From assembly GCF_030373265.1 (NCBI RefSeq), contig NZ_JAUCZC010000001.1, positions 173,961 to 237,960 of the forward strand: a DNA stretch of 64,000 bases. The letters run 5' to 3'. The position numbers and the translations under genes are program-made. Below, piece after piece: positions 53,376 through 62,148 of this stretch. Numbering within the stretch: the first letter of the stretch is position 1; each line of letters starts with the position of its first letter. The DNA is from Blastomonas sp. GTDB lineage: Bacteria > Pseudomonadota > Alphaproteobacteria > Sphingomonadales > Sphingomonadaceae. A model generated the notes under the pieces. The model ran no database searches. It saw nothing but the letters and a program-made list of their open reading frames with translations, and was not told the origin of the DNA.

Positions 53376-53965
53376 GCCAACGCCGCAAGGTTCGGCCACC
53401 GCGCCAGATCGGCGGGCGTGTCGCAGTCGGACAGCACCGGGAGCGTTGCGACCGTCAGTCCGAGTGCCGCGCACCGCCGCAGTGTCTCGGGCAGGACGCC
53501 AGATGTGCTCCACGGCATGTCGGTGAGCAACTCTGGCCGCGCCCTCGTCATGCCGATCAGATAATAGCCGCCATCTTCCGCAGGGCCGATGACGATATCG
53601 TGCGATGCGAGGGCCACCACCGCGGCGCGGACGTGCTCGACCGTCAGCTCGGGCGTATCGGCGCCGAAGAAGATGTGCGGTGAGGTGCGACCGGCGTCGA
53701 TCAGTCGCTCGCTCAGGCCGCCCTCGACCTGTGCGGCAAAGGCGGGCTCGGCTCCAAGCCAGTCGCGAAACGCGTGCTCGTCGGCCCCGGCGAAGCGGAT
53801 TTCGACGGGCGCTCCGGATGACAGCAGCGTTGCTACCGTACGCTCGGTGAGGTGACGATGGACCTGCGCGGCGCCTCGCGGCCCCAATGCCGGGATCAGC
53901 CGGGTCTTGGCATAGCCTGGCACCGGAAACTTTGCGAAGAGCACGAGGGTCGGCGGCATGGGCAT
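53372..53965 (-). CDS. Glycosyltransferase, arsenosugar/rSAM-selenodomain-associated type 1 (TIGR04282-like, CofC-like fold)
   Basis: A 197-residue nucleotidyltransferase-like protein. The opening PTLVLFAKFPVPGYAKTRLIPALGP is the family signature; later GADTPEL and GPAEDGGYYLIGM complete the nucleotide site. It is the first gene of the pair with the GT2 glycosyltransferase downstream. Start ATG 53965 (or 53959) is placed just before the conserved PTLVLF. The predicted role is sugar activation or transfer. It is divergent from maiA with about 120 bases between. Confidence 0.85.
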   Translation of the reverse strand: MPMPPTLVLFAKFPVPGYAKTRLIPALGPRGAAQVHRHLTERTVATLLSSGAPVEIRFAGADEHAFRDWLGAEPAFAAQVEGGLSERLIDAGRTSPHIFFGADTPELTVEHVRAAVVALASHDIVIGPAEDGGYYLIGMTRARPELLTDMPWSTSGVLPETLRRCAALGLTVATLPVLSDCDTPADLARWPNLAALA

Positions 53966-54083
53966 GGCCAAAAGCCATAACGCGCCGGGAATGGGAAACA
54001 AGCCTTGCATCGCGGCGTTCGGTTCATATGGTGCGCGGCCCGGTCCGACCCGCAGGCCGCCATGCCACGCAAGGGAGCGCGAT

Positions 54084-54716
54084 ATGTCTGAAACCATCCT
54101 GTTCGATTACTGGCGTTCGTCCGCCAGTTACCGGGTGCGCATCGCGCTCAATCTCAAGGCGATCGCCTATCGCGCGGTTCCGACCGACCTTCTGACCAGC
54201 GAGCAAAAGGCGCCCGATTATGTGGCGCGCAACCCGCAGGGGCTGGTGCCGATGCTGCAGATCGACGGGCACGATCTGACCCAGTCGCTCGCGATCATCG
54301 ACTATCTCGACGCCACGCGGCCTGACCCGCGGCTGATCCCGAGTGAGCCCATTGCACGCGCGGCGACACTCGCCCGGGCAATGATCATCATCGCCGACAT
54401 CCATCCGCTCAACAACTTGCGGATGCTCAAGTATCTCAAGGCCCAGATGGGGCAAGAGCAGTCGGCGGTTGACGACTGGTATCGCCATTGGGTCGCCGAA
54501 GGCTTTGCCGCGCTCGAAGCGCTGGCGCCCGATGACGGGGTGTTCGGCGGCGCGTCGCCCGATCTCACCGATGTGTGCCTTGTGCCCCAGATGGCCAATG
54601 CGCGCCGGTTCGAACTCGACCTTGCGCCTTATCGGCGGCTGGTGCGGATCGATGCGGCGTTGCAGGCGATACCCGCCTTTGCCGCCGCGCATCCCGATGC
54701 GGTGAAGCCCGCATGA
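54084..54716 (+). CDS. maiA: Maleylacetoacetate isomerase (zeta-class glutathione transferase)
   Basis: Isomerises maleylacetoacetate to fumarylacetoacetate in tyrosine/homogentisate breakdown. The 210-residue sequence has the zeta-class signature SSASYRVRIALNLK (catalytic Ser-Ser region) followed by the glutathione-binding PQGLVPML and QSLAIIDYLD. The ATG at 54084 follows AGGGAGCGCG. Its stop overlaps the TonB receptor start by four bases (ATGA). A fumarylacetoacetase-family gene lies 2.7 kb downstream on the same strand. Homogentisate dioxygenase is not in the window. Confidence 0.92.
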   Translation: MSETILFDYWRSSASYRVRIALNLKAIAYRAVPTDLLTSEQKAPDYVARNPQGLVPMLQIDGHDLTQSLAIIDYLDATRPDPRLIPSEPIARAATLARAMIIIADIHPLNNLRMLKYLKAQMGQEQSAVDDWYRHWVAEGFAALEALAPDDGVFGGASPDLTDVCLVPQMANARRFELDLAPYRRLVRIDAALQAIPAFAAAHPDAVKPA

Positions 54717-56818
54717 GGGGTTCGGCGCTGACAAACCGTCCTGTATTCTTGGGGCTGGCGGCATCGCTGGCTGCGTCGCCGGCTGTTGCGCAGGAGGTGA
54801 CCGAGGAATTTGCGTCCGACCCGCTGATCACGGTGGTGGGCAAGCCGCTCGACGTTCCCTTGGGCGACCGCGCCTATAGCGTGACCAGCATCACCCCCGA
54901 CATGCTCGCCAACGAGCCCAGCCAGCGGCTGGAAAATGCGCTGCGGCTGGTGCCTGGGCTGCAGCAGTTCCGGCGGTCCGATGCGCGCAGCGCCAATCCG
55001 ACCAGCCAGGGCGTGACCTTGCGCGGGCTGGGAGGCAATGCCTCGAGCCGGGCGCTGTTGGTGCTCGATGGTGTGCCGCAAAGCGACCCTTTTGGCGGCT
55101 GGATCAGCTTCCCCGGCTATGATGCGATCAATCTGGGCGCGGTGCGGGTGCGGCGTGGCGGCGGCACCGGCGGCGATGGCCCCGGCGCGCTGGCAGGCAC
55201 GATCGAGCTGGACAGCGCGGGGATTTCGGCGGGCCAGTCCAATCTCTATGGCGACCTCGCTTATGGCAGCCGCAATTCGCTCGAAGCCAGCGTCGGCACG
55301 ACGCAGGCGTTGGGGGCAGGCGGCTTGTCTATCTCGGCGCAATATGCGCGCGGCGACGGATTTGTGCCGTTGATCGCGCAGCAGCGGGGCGCGGTCGATC
55401 GGGCAGCGCCGTATGAGCAGGCGGGCGTCAACCTGCGTTTCGTCGCGCCGATCAATTCCGAGACCGAATTGCAGGCCAGTGCGCGCGCGTTCACCGATCA
55501 GCGCGAGCGCGGCTTTGCGTTCAGCGACAACCACAATGACGGCGCCGATGCCAGCATCCGGCTGGTCGGACGCGGCGCGCTGCCCTGGTCGGCGCTGGCC
55601 TATGTGCAGGTGCGCAGCTTCGCCAGCAGCTTTGCCGCGATCAGCGCCGACCGGTCGACCGCGACCCAGACGCTCGACCAGTTCAATGTCCCGTCGACCG
55701 GCCTGGGTGCCCGGCTCGAGATCCGTCCATCCCTAGGGAACGGGGCCGAGTTGCGGCTGGGCGGCGAATGGCGCAGGACCACCGGCGAAACGCGCGAGCT
55801 CTACACCTTTGTGGCAGGCGATCCCACGCGGTTGCGGCGCGCCGGCGGGGCGAGTGATATCTTCGGTGCCTTTGCCGAGGCAAGCTGGCAGGCCTCGCCC
55901 GATCTGCTGTTGACCGGAGGCGGGCGGATCGATCGCTGGACGCTCACCGAAGGCAGTTTGCGCGAGACCGTTCTGGCAACCGGAGCGCCGCTCACCACAA
56001 CTGATTTTGCCGACCGCAGCGGATGGGAGGGCACCGGGCGACTGGGCTTCGCCTGGGATGCGGCCTCGCTGCTGACGGTGCGCGGCGCCGGCTATCTCGG
56101 CTGGCGATTGCCGACGCTCAACGAGCTGTACCGGCCATTCCGCGTCGGCGCGGACGCGACCGCCGCCAATGCGGCGCTCGCGCCCGAACGGTTGCAGGGC
56201 GTCGAACTGGGGCTGGACTGGGAAATCTTCACGCTGCAACTGGGCGCGACGGTGTTCTGGAACCGCCTCGACAACGCCATCGCCAATGTCACTTTGGCGC
56301 GTGGCCCCGGAACCTTTCCTGGTGTCGGCTTCGTTTCGGCAGCGGGCAGTTTCAACCAGCGGCAGAATCTGGATGCGGTCGAGGCCAGGGGCGTCGAGAT
56401 CGAAGCGCGCGCAGATATCGGCGACTTCAATCTGGCAGCGGCCTATAGCTATGTCGATGCCGAGGTGAACGCAGGCCCCGGCCAGGCGGCGATCGACGGG
56501 CTGCGCCCCGCGCAGGTGCCGCGCCATTTCGCCACGGGTTCGCTCGGCTGGTTCCCGCAAGGCAATGACAGCGGAATCAATCTGACCGCGCGCTATGTCG
56601 GTTCGCAGTTCGAGGACGATCTGGGGTTGCTGGCGCTGGACGATGCGCTGACGCTCGATGCCCGCGCGGCGCTCAGGATCCACCGCAATCTGCTGGTCGA
56701 ACTGCGCGGCGAGAACCTGTTCGATGCCACCGTGCAGGCCGCGATCAGCGGGCCGGGGATGATCGAGCGGGGTATGCCGCGCACGATTTGGCTTGGCGTC
56801 AAACTGGACATTGAATAG
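54713..56818 (+). CDS. TonB-dependent outer membrane receptor
   Basis: A 701-residue outer-membrane receptor with signal peptide (FLGLAASLAASPAVAQ), a TonB-box-like DPLITVVG, a plug domain (about 40-150, SVTSITPDMLANEPSQRLENALRLVPGLQQF and QGVTLRGLGGNASSRALLVLDGVPQSDPFGGW) and a beta-barrel ending in a charged strand. The plug has the BtuB/siderophore-receptor-like style with one LDGVP segment. It is fused in translation with maiA (four-base overlap) and followed by a MarR regulator 13 bases later, so a role linked to aromatic amino acid degradation is possible. The ligand is unknown. It ends LGVKLDIE rather than with the common terminal Phe. Confidence 0.9.
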   Translation: MRGSALTNRPVFLGLAASLAASPAVAQEVTEEFASDPLITVVGKPLDVPLGDRAYSVTSITPDMLANEPSQRLENALRLVPGLQQFRRSDARSANPTSQGVTLRGLGGNASSRALLVLDGVPQSDPFGGWISFPGYDAINLGAVRVRRGGGTGGDGPGALAGTIELDSAGISAGQSNLYGDLAYGSRNSLEASVGTTQALGAGGLSISAQYARGDGFVPLIAQQRGAVDRAAPYEQAGVNLRFVAPINSETELQASARAFTDQRERGFAFSDNHNDGADASIRLVGRGALPWSALAYVQVRSFASSFAAISADRSTATQTLDQFNVPSTGLGARLEIRPSLGNGAELRLGGEWRRTTGETRELYTFVAGDPTRLRRAGGASDIFGAFAEASWQASPDLLLTGGGRIDRWTLTEGSLRETVLATGAPLTTTDFADRSGWEGTGRLGFAWDAASLLTVRGAGYLGWRLPTLNELYRPFRVGADATAANAALAPERLQGVELGLDWEIFTLQLGATVFWNRLDNAIANVTLARGPGTFPGVGFVSAAGSFNQRQNLDAVEARGVEIEARADIGDFNLAAAYSYVDAEVNAGPGQAAIDGLRPAQVPRHFATGSLGWFPQGNDSGINLTARYVGSQFEDDLGLLALDDALTLDARAALRIHRNLLVELRGENLFDATVQAAISGPGMIERGMPRTIWLGVKLDIE

Positions 56819-56831
56819 CGTTGGCAGTCCG

Positions 56832-57284
56832 ATGACCGAACCCATGACCCGCCTTGCCGATTTCATGCCCTATCGCATCTCGATTACATCGAATGCGATC
56901 AGCGACCTGATCGCGCGCGAGTATCGCAGCCGCTTTGGGCTGAAGATCGCAGAATGGCGGGTGATGGCGGTGCTCGGCGATGTCGGCGAGGCAACGCAGC
57001 GCGAGCTGGTCGCCGCCACCCGCATGGACAAGGTCGCCGTCAACCGTGCCACCAAGGCGCTGGGCGATCGGGCGCTGATCCAGCGCGCCCCGAACATGAG
57101 CGACGGCCGGTCGCACCACCTCGCGCTGACCGCCGAGGGCAAGGCGCTTTACGCCGAGATCATGCCGCTTGCGCTACAGATGGAAGCGCAGGTTATCGAA
57201 GTGCTCGATCCAGAGGAGCAAACACAGTTTTCTGCGCTGTTGGGCAGGCTGCTCGACAGGGCAGACTCGTTGTCCCACGAATGA
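56832..57284 (+). CDS. MarR-family transcriptional regulator
   Basis: A 150-residue winged-helix regulator: FMPYRISITSNAISDLIAREYRSRFGLKIAEWRVMAVLGD, the recognition helix region ATRMDKVAVNRATKALGDRALIQRAP and wing SDGRSHHLALTAEGK. MarR repressors respond to small aromatic molecules, and this one sits between the maiA-receptor genes and the fumarylacetoacetase, so homogentisate or related intermediates are plausible ligands (inference). ATG 56832 is the first good start; 13 bases separate it from the receptor stop. Confidence 0.93.
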   Translation: MTEPMTRLADFMPYRISITSNAISDLIAREYRSRFGLKIAEWRVMAVLGDVGEATQRELVAATRMDKVAVNRATKALGDRALIQRAPNMSDGRSHHLALTAEGKALYAEIMPLALQMEAQVIEVLDPEEQTQFSALLGRLLDRADSLSHE

Positions 57285-57404
57285 GCGTGCCCGGAACCGA
57301 CTTGTGTTCCGGTTTCAAATGATACTATGCTGCGCAACATCCAAAGCGGCGGCAAGACGTCAGTCCGGAACTAATGGCAGGAACACGAAAGGAATCCCAA
57401 TTCC

Positions 57405-58412
57405 ATGAAGCTCGCATCCCTCAAGAGCGGCCGCGATGGCCGTCTGGTCGTCGTGTCGAATGATCTCGCCTGGTATGCCGATGCCAGCCATCTGGTGCCC
57501 ACGCTGCAGGCGGCGCTCGACGACTGGGATCGCATGGCACCCTATCTCGAGGTGCTCGCCCGCGATCTCGAGCATGCCGCGATCCCGCGCGAGCGTTTCC
57601 ACGAACACGATGCCGCAGCGCCGCTGCCGCGTGCCTATCAATGGGCCGATGGCTCTGCCTACGTGAACCATGTCGAACTGGTGCGAAAGGCACGCGGCGC
57701 GGACCTGCCCGAAAGCTTCTGGACCGATCCGCTGATGTATCAGGGTGGCTCCGACGACCTGATGGGCGCGCGCGATGACATTGCGCTGAAGGACGAGGCC
57801 TGGGGCTGTGACCTTGAAGCCGAGATCGTCGTGGTGACCGGCGACGTGCCGCAGGGCGTGACGCCGGAAGAGGCGCGCAAGCACATTCGCCTCGTCGGGT
57901 TGGTCAACGACGTTTCGCTGCGCAACCTCATTCCCGACGAGCTCGCCAAAGGTTTCGGCTTCGTCCAGTCAAAGCCGGCCAGCGCGTTTTCTCCCGTGTT
58001 CGTGACGCCCGATACGCTAGGCGATTACTGGCAGGACGGCAAGCTGCACCGCACCTTGATGGTGGACCTGAACGGCAAGCCATTTGGCCGCGCGGTGGCG
58101 TCGGAAGATTGTACCTTCGATTTCGGTGTGCTGATCGCGCATCTCGCCAAGACCCGCCGGGTCCGTGCGGGATCGATCATCGGATCAGGCACGGTATCGA
58201 ATCGCGATGCCGATGGCGGGCCTGGCCGCCCCGTGGCGGAAGGCGGCCTCGGCTATAGCTGCCTTGCCGAAGTCCGCATGGTCGAAAAGATCGCCACCGG
58301 CGAGATGACCACGCCGTTCCTCAAGGATGGTGATGTCGTGCGCATCGATGTCCATGACGACCGCGAACACACCATTTTCGGCGCGATCGAGCAGACCGTG
58401 AAGGTCGGCTGA
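57405..58412 (+). CDS. Fumarylacetoacetate hydrolase family protein (fumarylacetoacetase-like)
   Basis: Cleaves fumarylacetoacetate to fumarate and acetoacetate. The 335-residue protein has an N-terminal domain (MKLASLKSGRDGRLVVVSNDL) and the FAH catalytic core with the acidic metal residues of DLEAEIVVVTGDV, VNDVSLRNLIPDELAKGFGFVQSKPASAFSPVFV, and SIIGSGTVSNRDADGGPG. The length and sequence are of the bacterial tyrosine-pathway type. AGGA precedes the ATG by about 10 bases. With maiA it completes the last two steps of homogentisate breakdown. Confidence 0.92.
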   Translation: MKLASLKSGRDGRLVVVSNDLAWYADASHLVPTLQAALDDWDRMAPYLEVLARDLEHAAIPRERFHEHDAAAPLPRAYQWADGSAYVNHVELVRKARGADLPESFWTDPLMYQGGSDDLMGARDDIALKDEAWGCDLEAEIVVVTGDVPQGVTPEEARKHIRLVGLVNDVSLRNLIPDELAKGFGFVQSKPASAFSPVFVTPDTLGDYWQDGKLHRTLMVDLNGKPFGRAVASEDCTFDFGVLIAHLAKTRRVRAGSIIGSGTVSNRDADGGPGRPVAEGGLGYSCLAEVRMVEKIATGEMTTPFLKDGDVVRIDVHDDREHTIFGAIEQTVKVG

Positions 58413-58444
58413 TCGCGCCTCGATAGCTTGGATTAGGCCGGTCC

Positions 58445-58502
58445 GCGATCCGCGGATCGGCGAATCCGGGCCGGCCTGCGATCAGCGGATCGGCGAATCC
58501 GG
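58445..58502. repeat. 33-base tandem duplication at the end of the hydrolase gene
   Basis: A 25-base block at 58445-58469 is repeated at 58478-58502 with a single mismatch (C to A at the seventh base), i.e. a direct repeat with a 33-base period. The second copy contains the hydrolase stop (TGA, complement of 58482-58484). The first copy lies just past the stop and lacks it, so the duplication ran out of the gene. Confidence 0.75.
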
Positions 58503-59138
58503 CGCCAGGCGCATGTCGAGATAGTTGTCGACCGAGTGCATCAGATCGTCGAGCTCGTGCTCGAAGAAATGGTTCGCGCGGCTGATCTCGTCATGATGGA
58601 TCGTGATGTGCTTCTGCGTGCGCAACTTGTCGACCAGCTTCTGCACCGCGCCGGGCGTGACCACGGTATCGGCGGCGCCCTGCACAATGATGCCCGATGC
58701 GGGGCAGGGGGCGAGGAAGCTGAAATCGTACATGTTGGCCGGCGGCGCGACCGAGATGAAGCCGCGGATTTCCGGCCGCCGCATCAGCAGCTGCATGCCG
58801 ATCAGCGCGCCGAAGCTGAAGCCCGCGACCCAGGTGGTCTGCGCTTCGGGATGGAAGCTCTGCACCCAGTCGAGCGCGGCAGCGGCATCGGACAGTTCGC
58901 CGATCCCGTTGTCGAACGTGCCCTGACTGCGGCCGACACCGCGGAAGTTGAAGCGCAACGTCGCAAAGCCGCGGCGCACGAACGTCTTGTACAGCGCCTG
59001 CGTGATCCGGTCGTTCATCGTTCCGCCGCCCTGCGGGTGCGGATGCAGGATCATCGCAACCGGTGCGCGGGGGCGGGGGGCGGGGCTGAAACGCCCCTCG
59101 AGACGGCCTTCGGGACCGGGAAAGATGACGGCGGGCAT
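58482..59138 (-). CDS. Alpha/beta hydrolase (COG2945-like)
   Basis: A 218-residue hydrolase. The core is visible: MILHPHPQGGGTMNDRITQALYKTF, FRGVGRSQG, the nucleophile elbow GFSFGALIG (Ser), and the late acid and His (GAADTVVTPGA; SRANHFFEHE). No signal peptide. This family is often next to Fe-S cluster or cysteine desulfurase genes in alphaproteobacteria; here it is divergent from two cysteine desulfurases. The substrate is unknown. The gene ends in a 33-base tandem duplication. Confidence 0.9.
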   Translation of the reverse strand: MPAVIFPGPEGRLEGRFSPAPRPRAPVAMILHPHPQGGGTMNDRITQALYKTFVRRGFATLRFNFRGVGRSQGTFDNGIGELSDAAAALDWVQSFHPEAQTTWVAGFSFGALIGMQLLMRRPEIRGFISVAPPANMYDFSFLAPCPASGIIVQGAADTVVTPGAVQKLVDKLRTQKHITIHHDEISRANHFFEHELDDLMHSVDNYLDMRLAPDSPIR

Positions 59139-59329
59139 AGGGTGTGGGACTTTCGGAAATCTAAAAAGGGACTGGAGCAGCGCTGCCGATCGGACTGGCG
59201 GCGCGCCAGGGAACAGGGCCTATACGCAATCCGACCCCCAAAAAGCAACAAAATGCGTGGCAATGCGGCGCGCGGCGGCTAGATGAACGCGATGAACCGT
59301 TGCTTTCACCGACCGGCCTGACCCGGATC

Positions 59330-60415
59330 ATGGCCGACCCGCGCATCTACCTCGATCATGCGGCCACCACGCCGGTGCTCCCCGAGGCACGCGCGGCGAT
59401 GGCAGCGGCGATGGAGATCTGGGCCAATCCTTCCTCTCCCCATGCCGAGGGCCGTGCCGCACGCGCCGCGCTGGAAGATGCGCGTGCGCGGATTGCCGCA
59501 TCGCTGGGCTGGACCGGCGAAATCATCCTGACCAGCGGTGCCAGCGAGGCGATCGCGCTCGCGATGCAGGCGAGCAGGACCGATGGCTGGATCCTTTCGC
59601 CGACCGAGCATGACGCGGTCCAGCGCATCGCCGAGCGTGCGTCTGATACCAAATCGGTGCTGCGGCTTGCGGTTGACCTCGACGGGCGGCTGGTATTGGC
59701 GAGCCTGCAGCGCGCCCTCGATACCAGCGGTCTGCGCCCGTTGGTGATCGTTCAATCGGTCAACAGCGAAACCGGTGTGATCCAGGATATCGACGCGGTT
59801 CTGGCGTTGGCGCGCGAAACCCGGGCGCTGGTGCTGTGCGATTGTTCGCAGAGCGCGGGCAAGTTGCCGCTGCCCGATGCCGACATGATCGTGGTGTCGG
59901 CGCACAAATTGGGCGGTCCGCCCGGCATCGGCGCGCTGCTGCTGCGCGATCCGGGCGTGCTCAACCCGTCCGGCGGGCAGGAAAAGGGCTATCGCAGCGG
60001 CACCGAGAATGTGCCCGCCGCGCTCGGTTTCGCGGCTGCTCTGGAAGCCTCGCGCAACTGGATCGAGCGCGCGGCCGATCTGCGCCACCAACTCGAAAGC
60101 GCCATTCGAGGCGCTGGGGGCGAAATCGTCGCGCACGGCGCGCCGCGCCTGCCCACGATCGGCAGCTACCGTATGCCTGGCGTGCAGGCCAATGCACAGC
60201 TGATCCAGTTCGATCTGGCAGGCGTCTCGGTTTCGGCGGGCAGCGCGTGCTCTTCAGGGACGCTGAAGACCAGCGCGGTGCTGACCGCAATGGGCTGGGA
60301 CGAAAAGGCCGCAGGCGAAGTGGTAAGAGTGAGCTTCGGCCCCTCGACCACCCGCGCGCACGTCTACCGCTTCATCGAACTGTGGCGCGCGATGGCGGAG
60401 CGGGTGCGCTCCTGA
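59330..60415 (+). CDS. Cysteine desulfurase, class I (first of tandem pair)
   Basis: A PLP enzyme that transfers sulfur from cysteine to a protein cysteine. The 361-residue protein has PLP-binding TEHDAV (His), SAHK (Lys of the PLP Schiff base, VSAHKLGGPPGIGAL) and the active-site cysteine in SAGSACSSGTLKTSAVL. Start ATG 59330 precedes YLDHAATTP. Its stop overlaps the second desulfurase start by one base (TGATG). Together with the ferredoxin downstream it suggests a sulfur-mobilising step feeding Fe-S cluster or tRNA thiolation. Confidence 0.93.
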   Translation: MADPRIYLDHAATTPVLPEARAAMAAAMEIWANPSSPHAEGRAARAALEDARARIAASLGWTGEIILTSGASEAIALAMQASRTDGWILSPTEHDAVQRIAERASDTKSVLRLAVDLDGRLVLASLQRALDTSGLRPLVIVQSVNSETGVIQDIDAVLALARETRALVLCDCSQSAGKLPLPDADMIVVSAHKLGGPPGIGALLLRDPGVLNPSGGQEKGYRSGTENVPAALGFAAALEASRNWIERAADLRHQLESAIRGAGGEIVAHGAPRLPTIGSYRMPGVQANAQLIQFDLAGVSVSAGSACSSGTLKTSAVLTAMGWDEKAAGEVVRVSFGPSTTRAHVYRFIELWRAMAERVRS

Positions 60416-61554
60416 TGGCGATGACGCCGATCTACCTCGACTATCAGGCGACCACGCCGCTCGCGCCCGAAGCACTGGCGGCGATGCAGCCCTGGCTCGG
60501 CGATCTGGAGAGCAACACCGGCTGGGCCAATCCGCACAGCGCCCACAGCGCCGGGCGCAAGGCCGCGGCAGCGGTGGAGGTGGCGCGCGACCAGATCGCC
60601 GCGCTGATGCCATCGGGCGGACGGCTGGTGTTCACCAGCGGCGCGACCGAGGCGCTGAACCTGGCCATCCGCGGCGTGCTGCCGGCGCAGGCCCCGCGGC
60701 GCAAGATCGTCACCATCGCCACCGAACATGCCGCCGTGCTGGATACCTGCAAGTGGCTAGAGAGCCAAGGGTATGACCTGCATGTCCTGCCGGTGGACAG
60801 CCACGGTCTCGTTGACCTTGAGCAAGCCGCCCTCGCGATCGATCATGACACGGCGCTGGTGGCGGCGATGCTGGTCAACAACGAAATCGGCGTGATCCAG
60901 CCGGTCGCCGCGCTCGCGGCGTTGGCCCATGCAGCAGGCGCGTTGTTCCTGTGCGATGCGGTTCAGGGCTATGGCCGGGTGCCGCTGCCCGACGCTGCCG
61001 ACATGATCGCGATCAGCGCGCACAAGATTCACGGTCCCAAGGGCATTGGCGCGTTGTGGGTGCGCGATGGCGTGGCGCTCGAGCCGCTGATCCATGGCGG
61101 CGGCCAGGAGCAGGGACGGCGATCGGGCACGTTGTCGCCGGCTTTGTGCGCTGGTTTTGGCGTGGCGGCGCGGCTTGCGGAATCGCGCGCTCAGCAGGAT
61201 GCCGATCATGTCGCGATGCTGCGCGATGTGGCGCTGCCCCTGTTCGAGGGCTGGACGGTCAACGGGTCGCTCGATCGGCGCTATGCCGGCAACCTCAACC
61301 TTCAGCGCGATGGCCTGGACGTATCGCGGCTGCTGTCGGACGTGCGGGGTGTCGCCTTTTCGGCAGGGTCGGCGTGCGCCAGCGGGTCGGGGCGACCCAG
61401 CCATGTGCTGACCGCGCTGGGCCTGCCGACGCCAAAGGTGCGTTCGGCGATCCGACTGGGCTTTGGCCGCTACACCACAGTTGACGAAATCGAACGCGCC
61501 GCGCATCTCATCAGCACTGCGACCTCAAGCCAGTCAGGCAGCCAGACAGGGTAG
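60415..61554 (+). CDS. Cysteine desulfurase, class I (second of tandem pair)
   Basis: A 379-residue homolog of its neighbour. It has YLDYQATTPL, ATEHAAVLD (His), ISAHKIHGPKGIGAL with the PLP lysine, and the active Cys in SAGSACASGSGRPSHVL. The active-site loop is of the short (class II-like) spacing, while the first enzyme has SSGT. Both keep all catalytic residues. It overlaps the first gene by one base and precedes the ferredoxin by 3 bases; the three make a single operon. Division of labour between the two is unknown. Confidence 0.93.
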   Translation: MAMTPIYLDYQATTPLAPEALAAMQPWLGDLESNTGWANPHSAHSAGRKAAAAVEVARDQIAALMPSGGRLVFTSGATEALNLAIRGVLPAQAPRRKIVTIATEHAAVLDTCKWLESQGYDLHVLPVDSHGLVDLEQAALAIDHDTALVAAMLVNNEIGVIQPVAALAALAHAAGALFLCDAVQGYGRVPLPDAADMIAISAHKIHGPKGIGALWVRDGVALEPLIHGGGQEQGRRSGTLSPALCAGFGVAARLAESRAQQDADHVAMLRDVALPLFEGWTVNGSLDRRYAGNLNLQRDGLDVSRLLSDVRGVAFSAGSACASGSGRPSHVLTALGLPTPKVRSAIRLGFGRYTTVDEIERAAHLISTATSSQSGSQTG

Positions 61555-61557
61555 TCC

Positions 61558-61893
61558 ATGATCGACGTCACATTCATCAGTGCCGACGGCAAGAGCCGCC
61601 AGACGGTCCAGGCCCAGGACGGCGACCGGCTGCTCGATGTCGCGCAGGCGCATGGGCTTCCGCTCGAAGGCACCTGCGAGGGCCAGATGGCCTGCTCCAC
61701 CTGCCATCTGATCATCGATGCGGCGGACTTCGCCAAGCTGCCCGAGCCGGTGGAGATGGAAGAGGACATGCTCGATCTCGCCGTGGCGGTGACCCGGACA
61801 TCGCGGCTGTCGTGCCAGATCTTCCTGCGCGACGAGTGGCAGAGCCTGACGTGCCGCGTCCCGGCCGAAAGCTATGACATGCAGGGCGTGTGA
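61558..61893 (+). CDS. 2Fe-2S ferredoxin (adrenodoxin type)
   Basis: A 111-residue electron carrier. The cluster cysteines are in CEGQMACSTCH (C-x5-C-x2-C) and the fourth in RLSCQI; the acidic helix EPVEMEEDMLDLA is the partner-binding region. Such ferredoxins serve Fe-S cluster assembly or cytochrome P450/ring-hydroxylating oxygenases. Its position three bases after the cysteine desulfurase argues for Fe-S biogenesis. It ends 63 bases before the SRP RNA region. Confidence 0.95.
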   Translation: MIDVTFISADGKSRQTVQAQDGDRLLDVAQAHGLPLEGTCEGQMACSTCHLIIDAADFAKLPEPVEMEEDMLDLAVAVTRTSRLSCQIFLRDEWQSLTCRVPAESYDMQGV

Positions 61894-61956
61894 TGGCGCC
61901 GATGCGATCGCCACAAGCCCGGCTTGCTTTCCGCTGAAACACTCGCCATATGCGCG

Positions 61957-62050
61957 ATGGGAGTCGGGCGGACGTAGCTGTCGCCAATCTGGTCAGGTCC
62001 GGAAGGAAGCAGCCACAACGATTTTCGCCGCGGGTCGTCCGGCTCCTACC
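61957..62050 (+). ncRNA. ffs: Signal recognition particle RNA, small bacterial type (4.5S)
   Basis: The diagnostic SRP loop GGTCAGGTCCGGAAGGAAGC (61991-62010) is present, with the symmetric internal loop that binds Ffh (GCAGCC follows). The arms GAGTCGGGCGGAC (61961-61973) and GTCGTCCGGCTC (62034-62045) pair to close the hairpin. The RNA guides ribosomes making membrane proteins to the membrane. The ends are approximate. The order ffs-dnaX-ybaB is common in alphaproteobacteria. Confidence 0.93.
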
Positions 62051-62148
62051 AATCCCTACAGCGCAAGCATCACGATTCGTCGCGGCGGTTTTTGAACATC
62101 TGCGTGGTTTCGTTTCCATCCCTGCGCGCCAGCGGCTAATCACGACGC

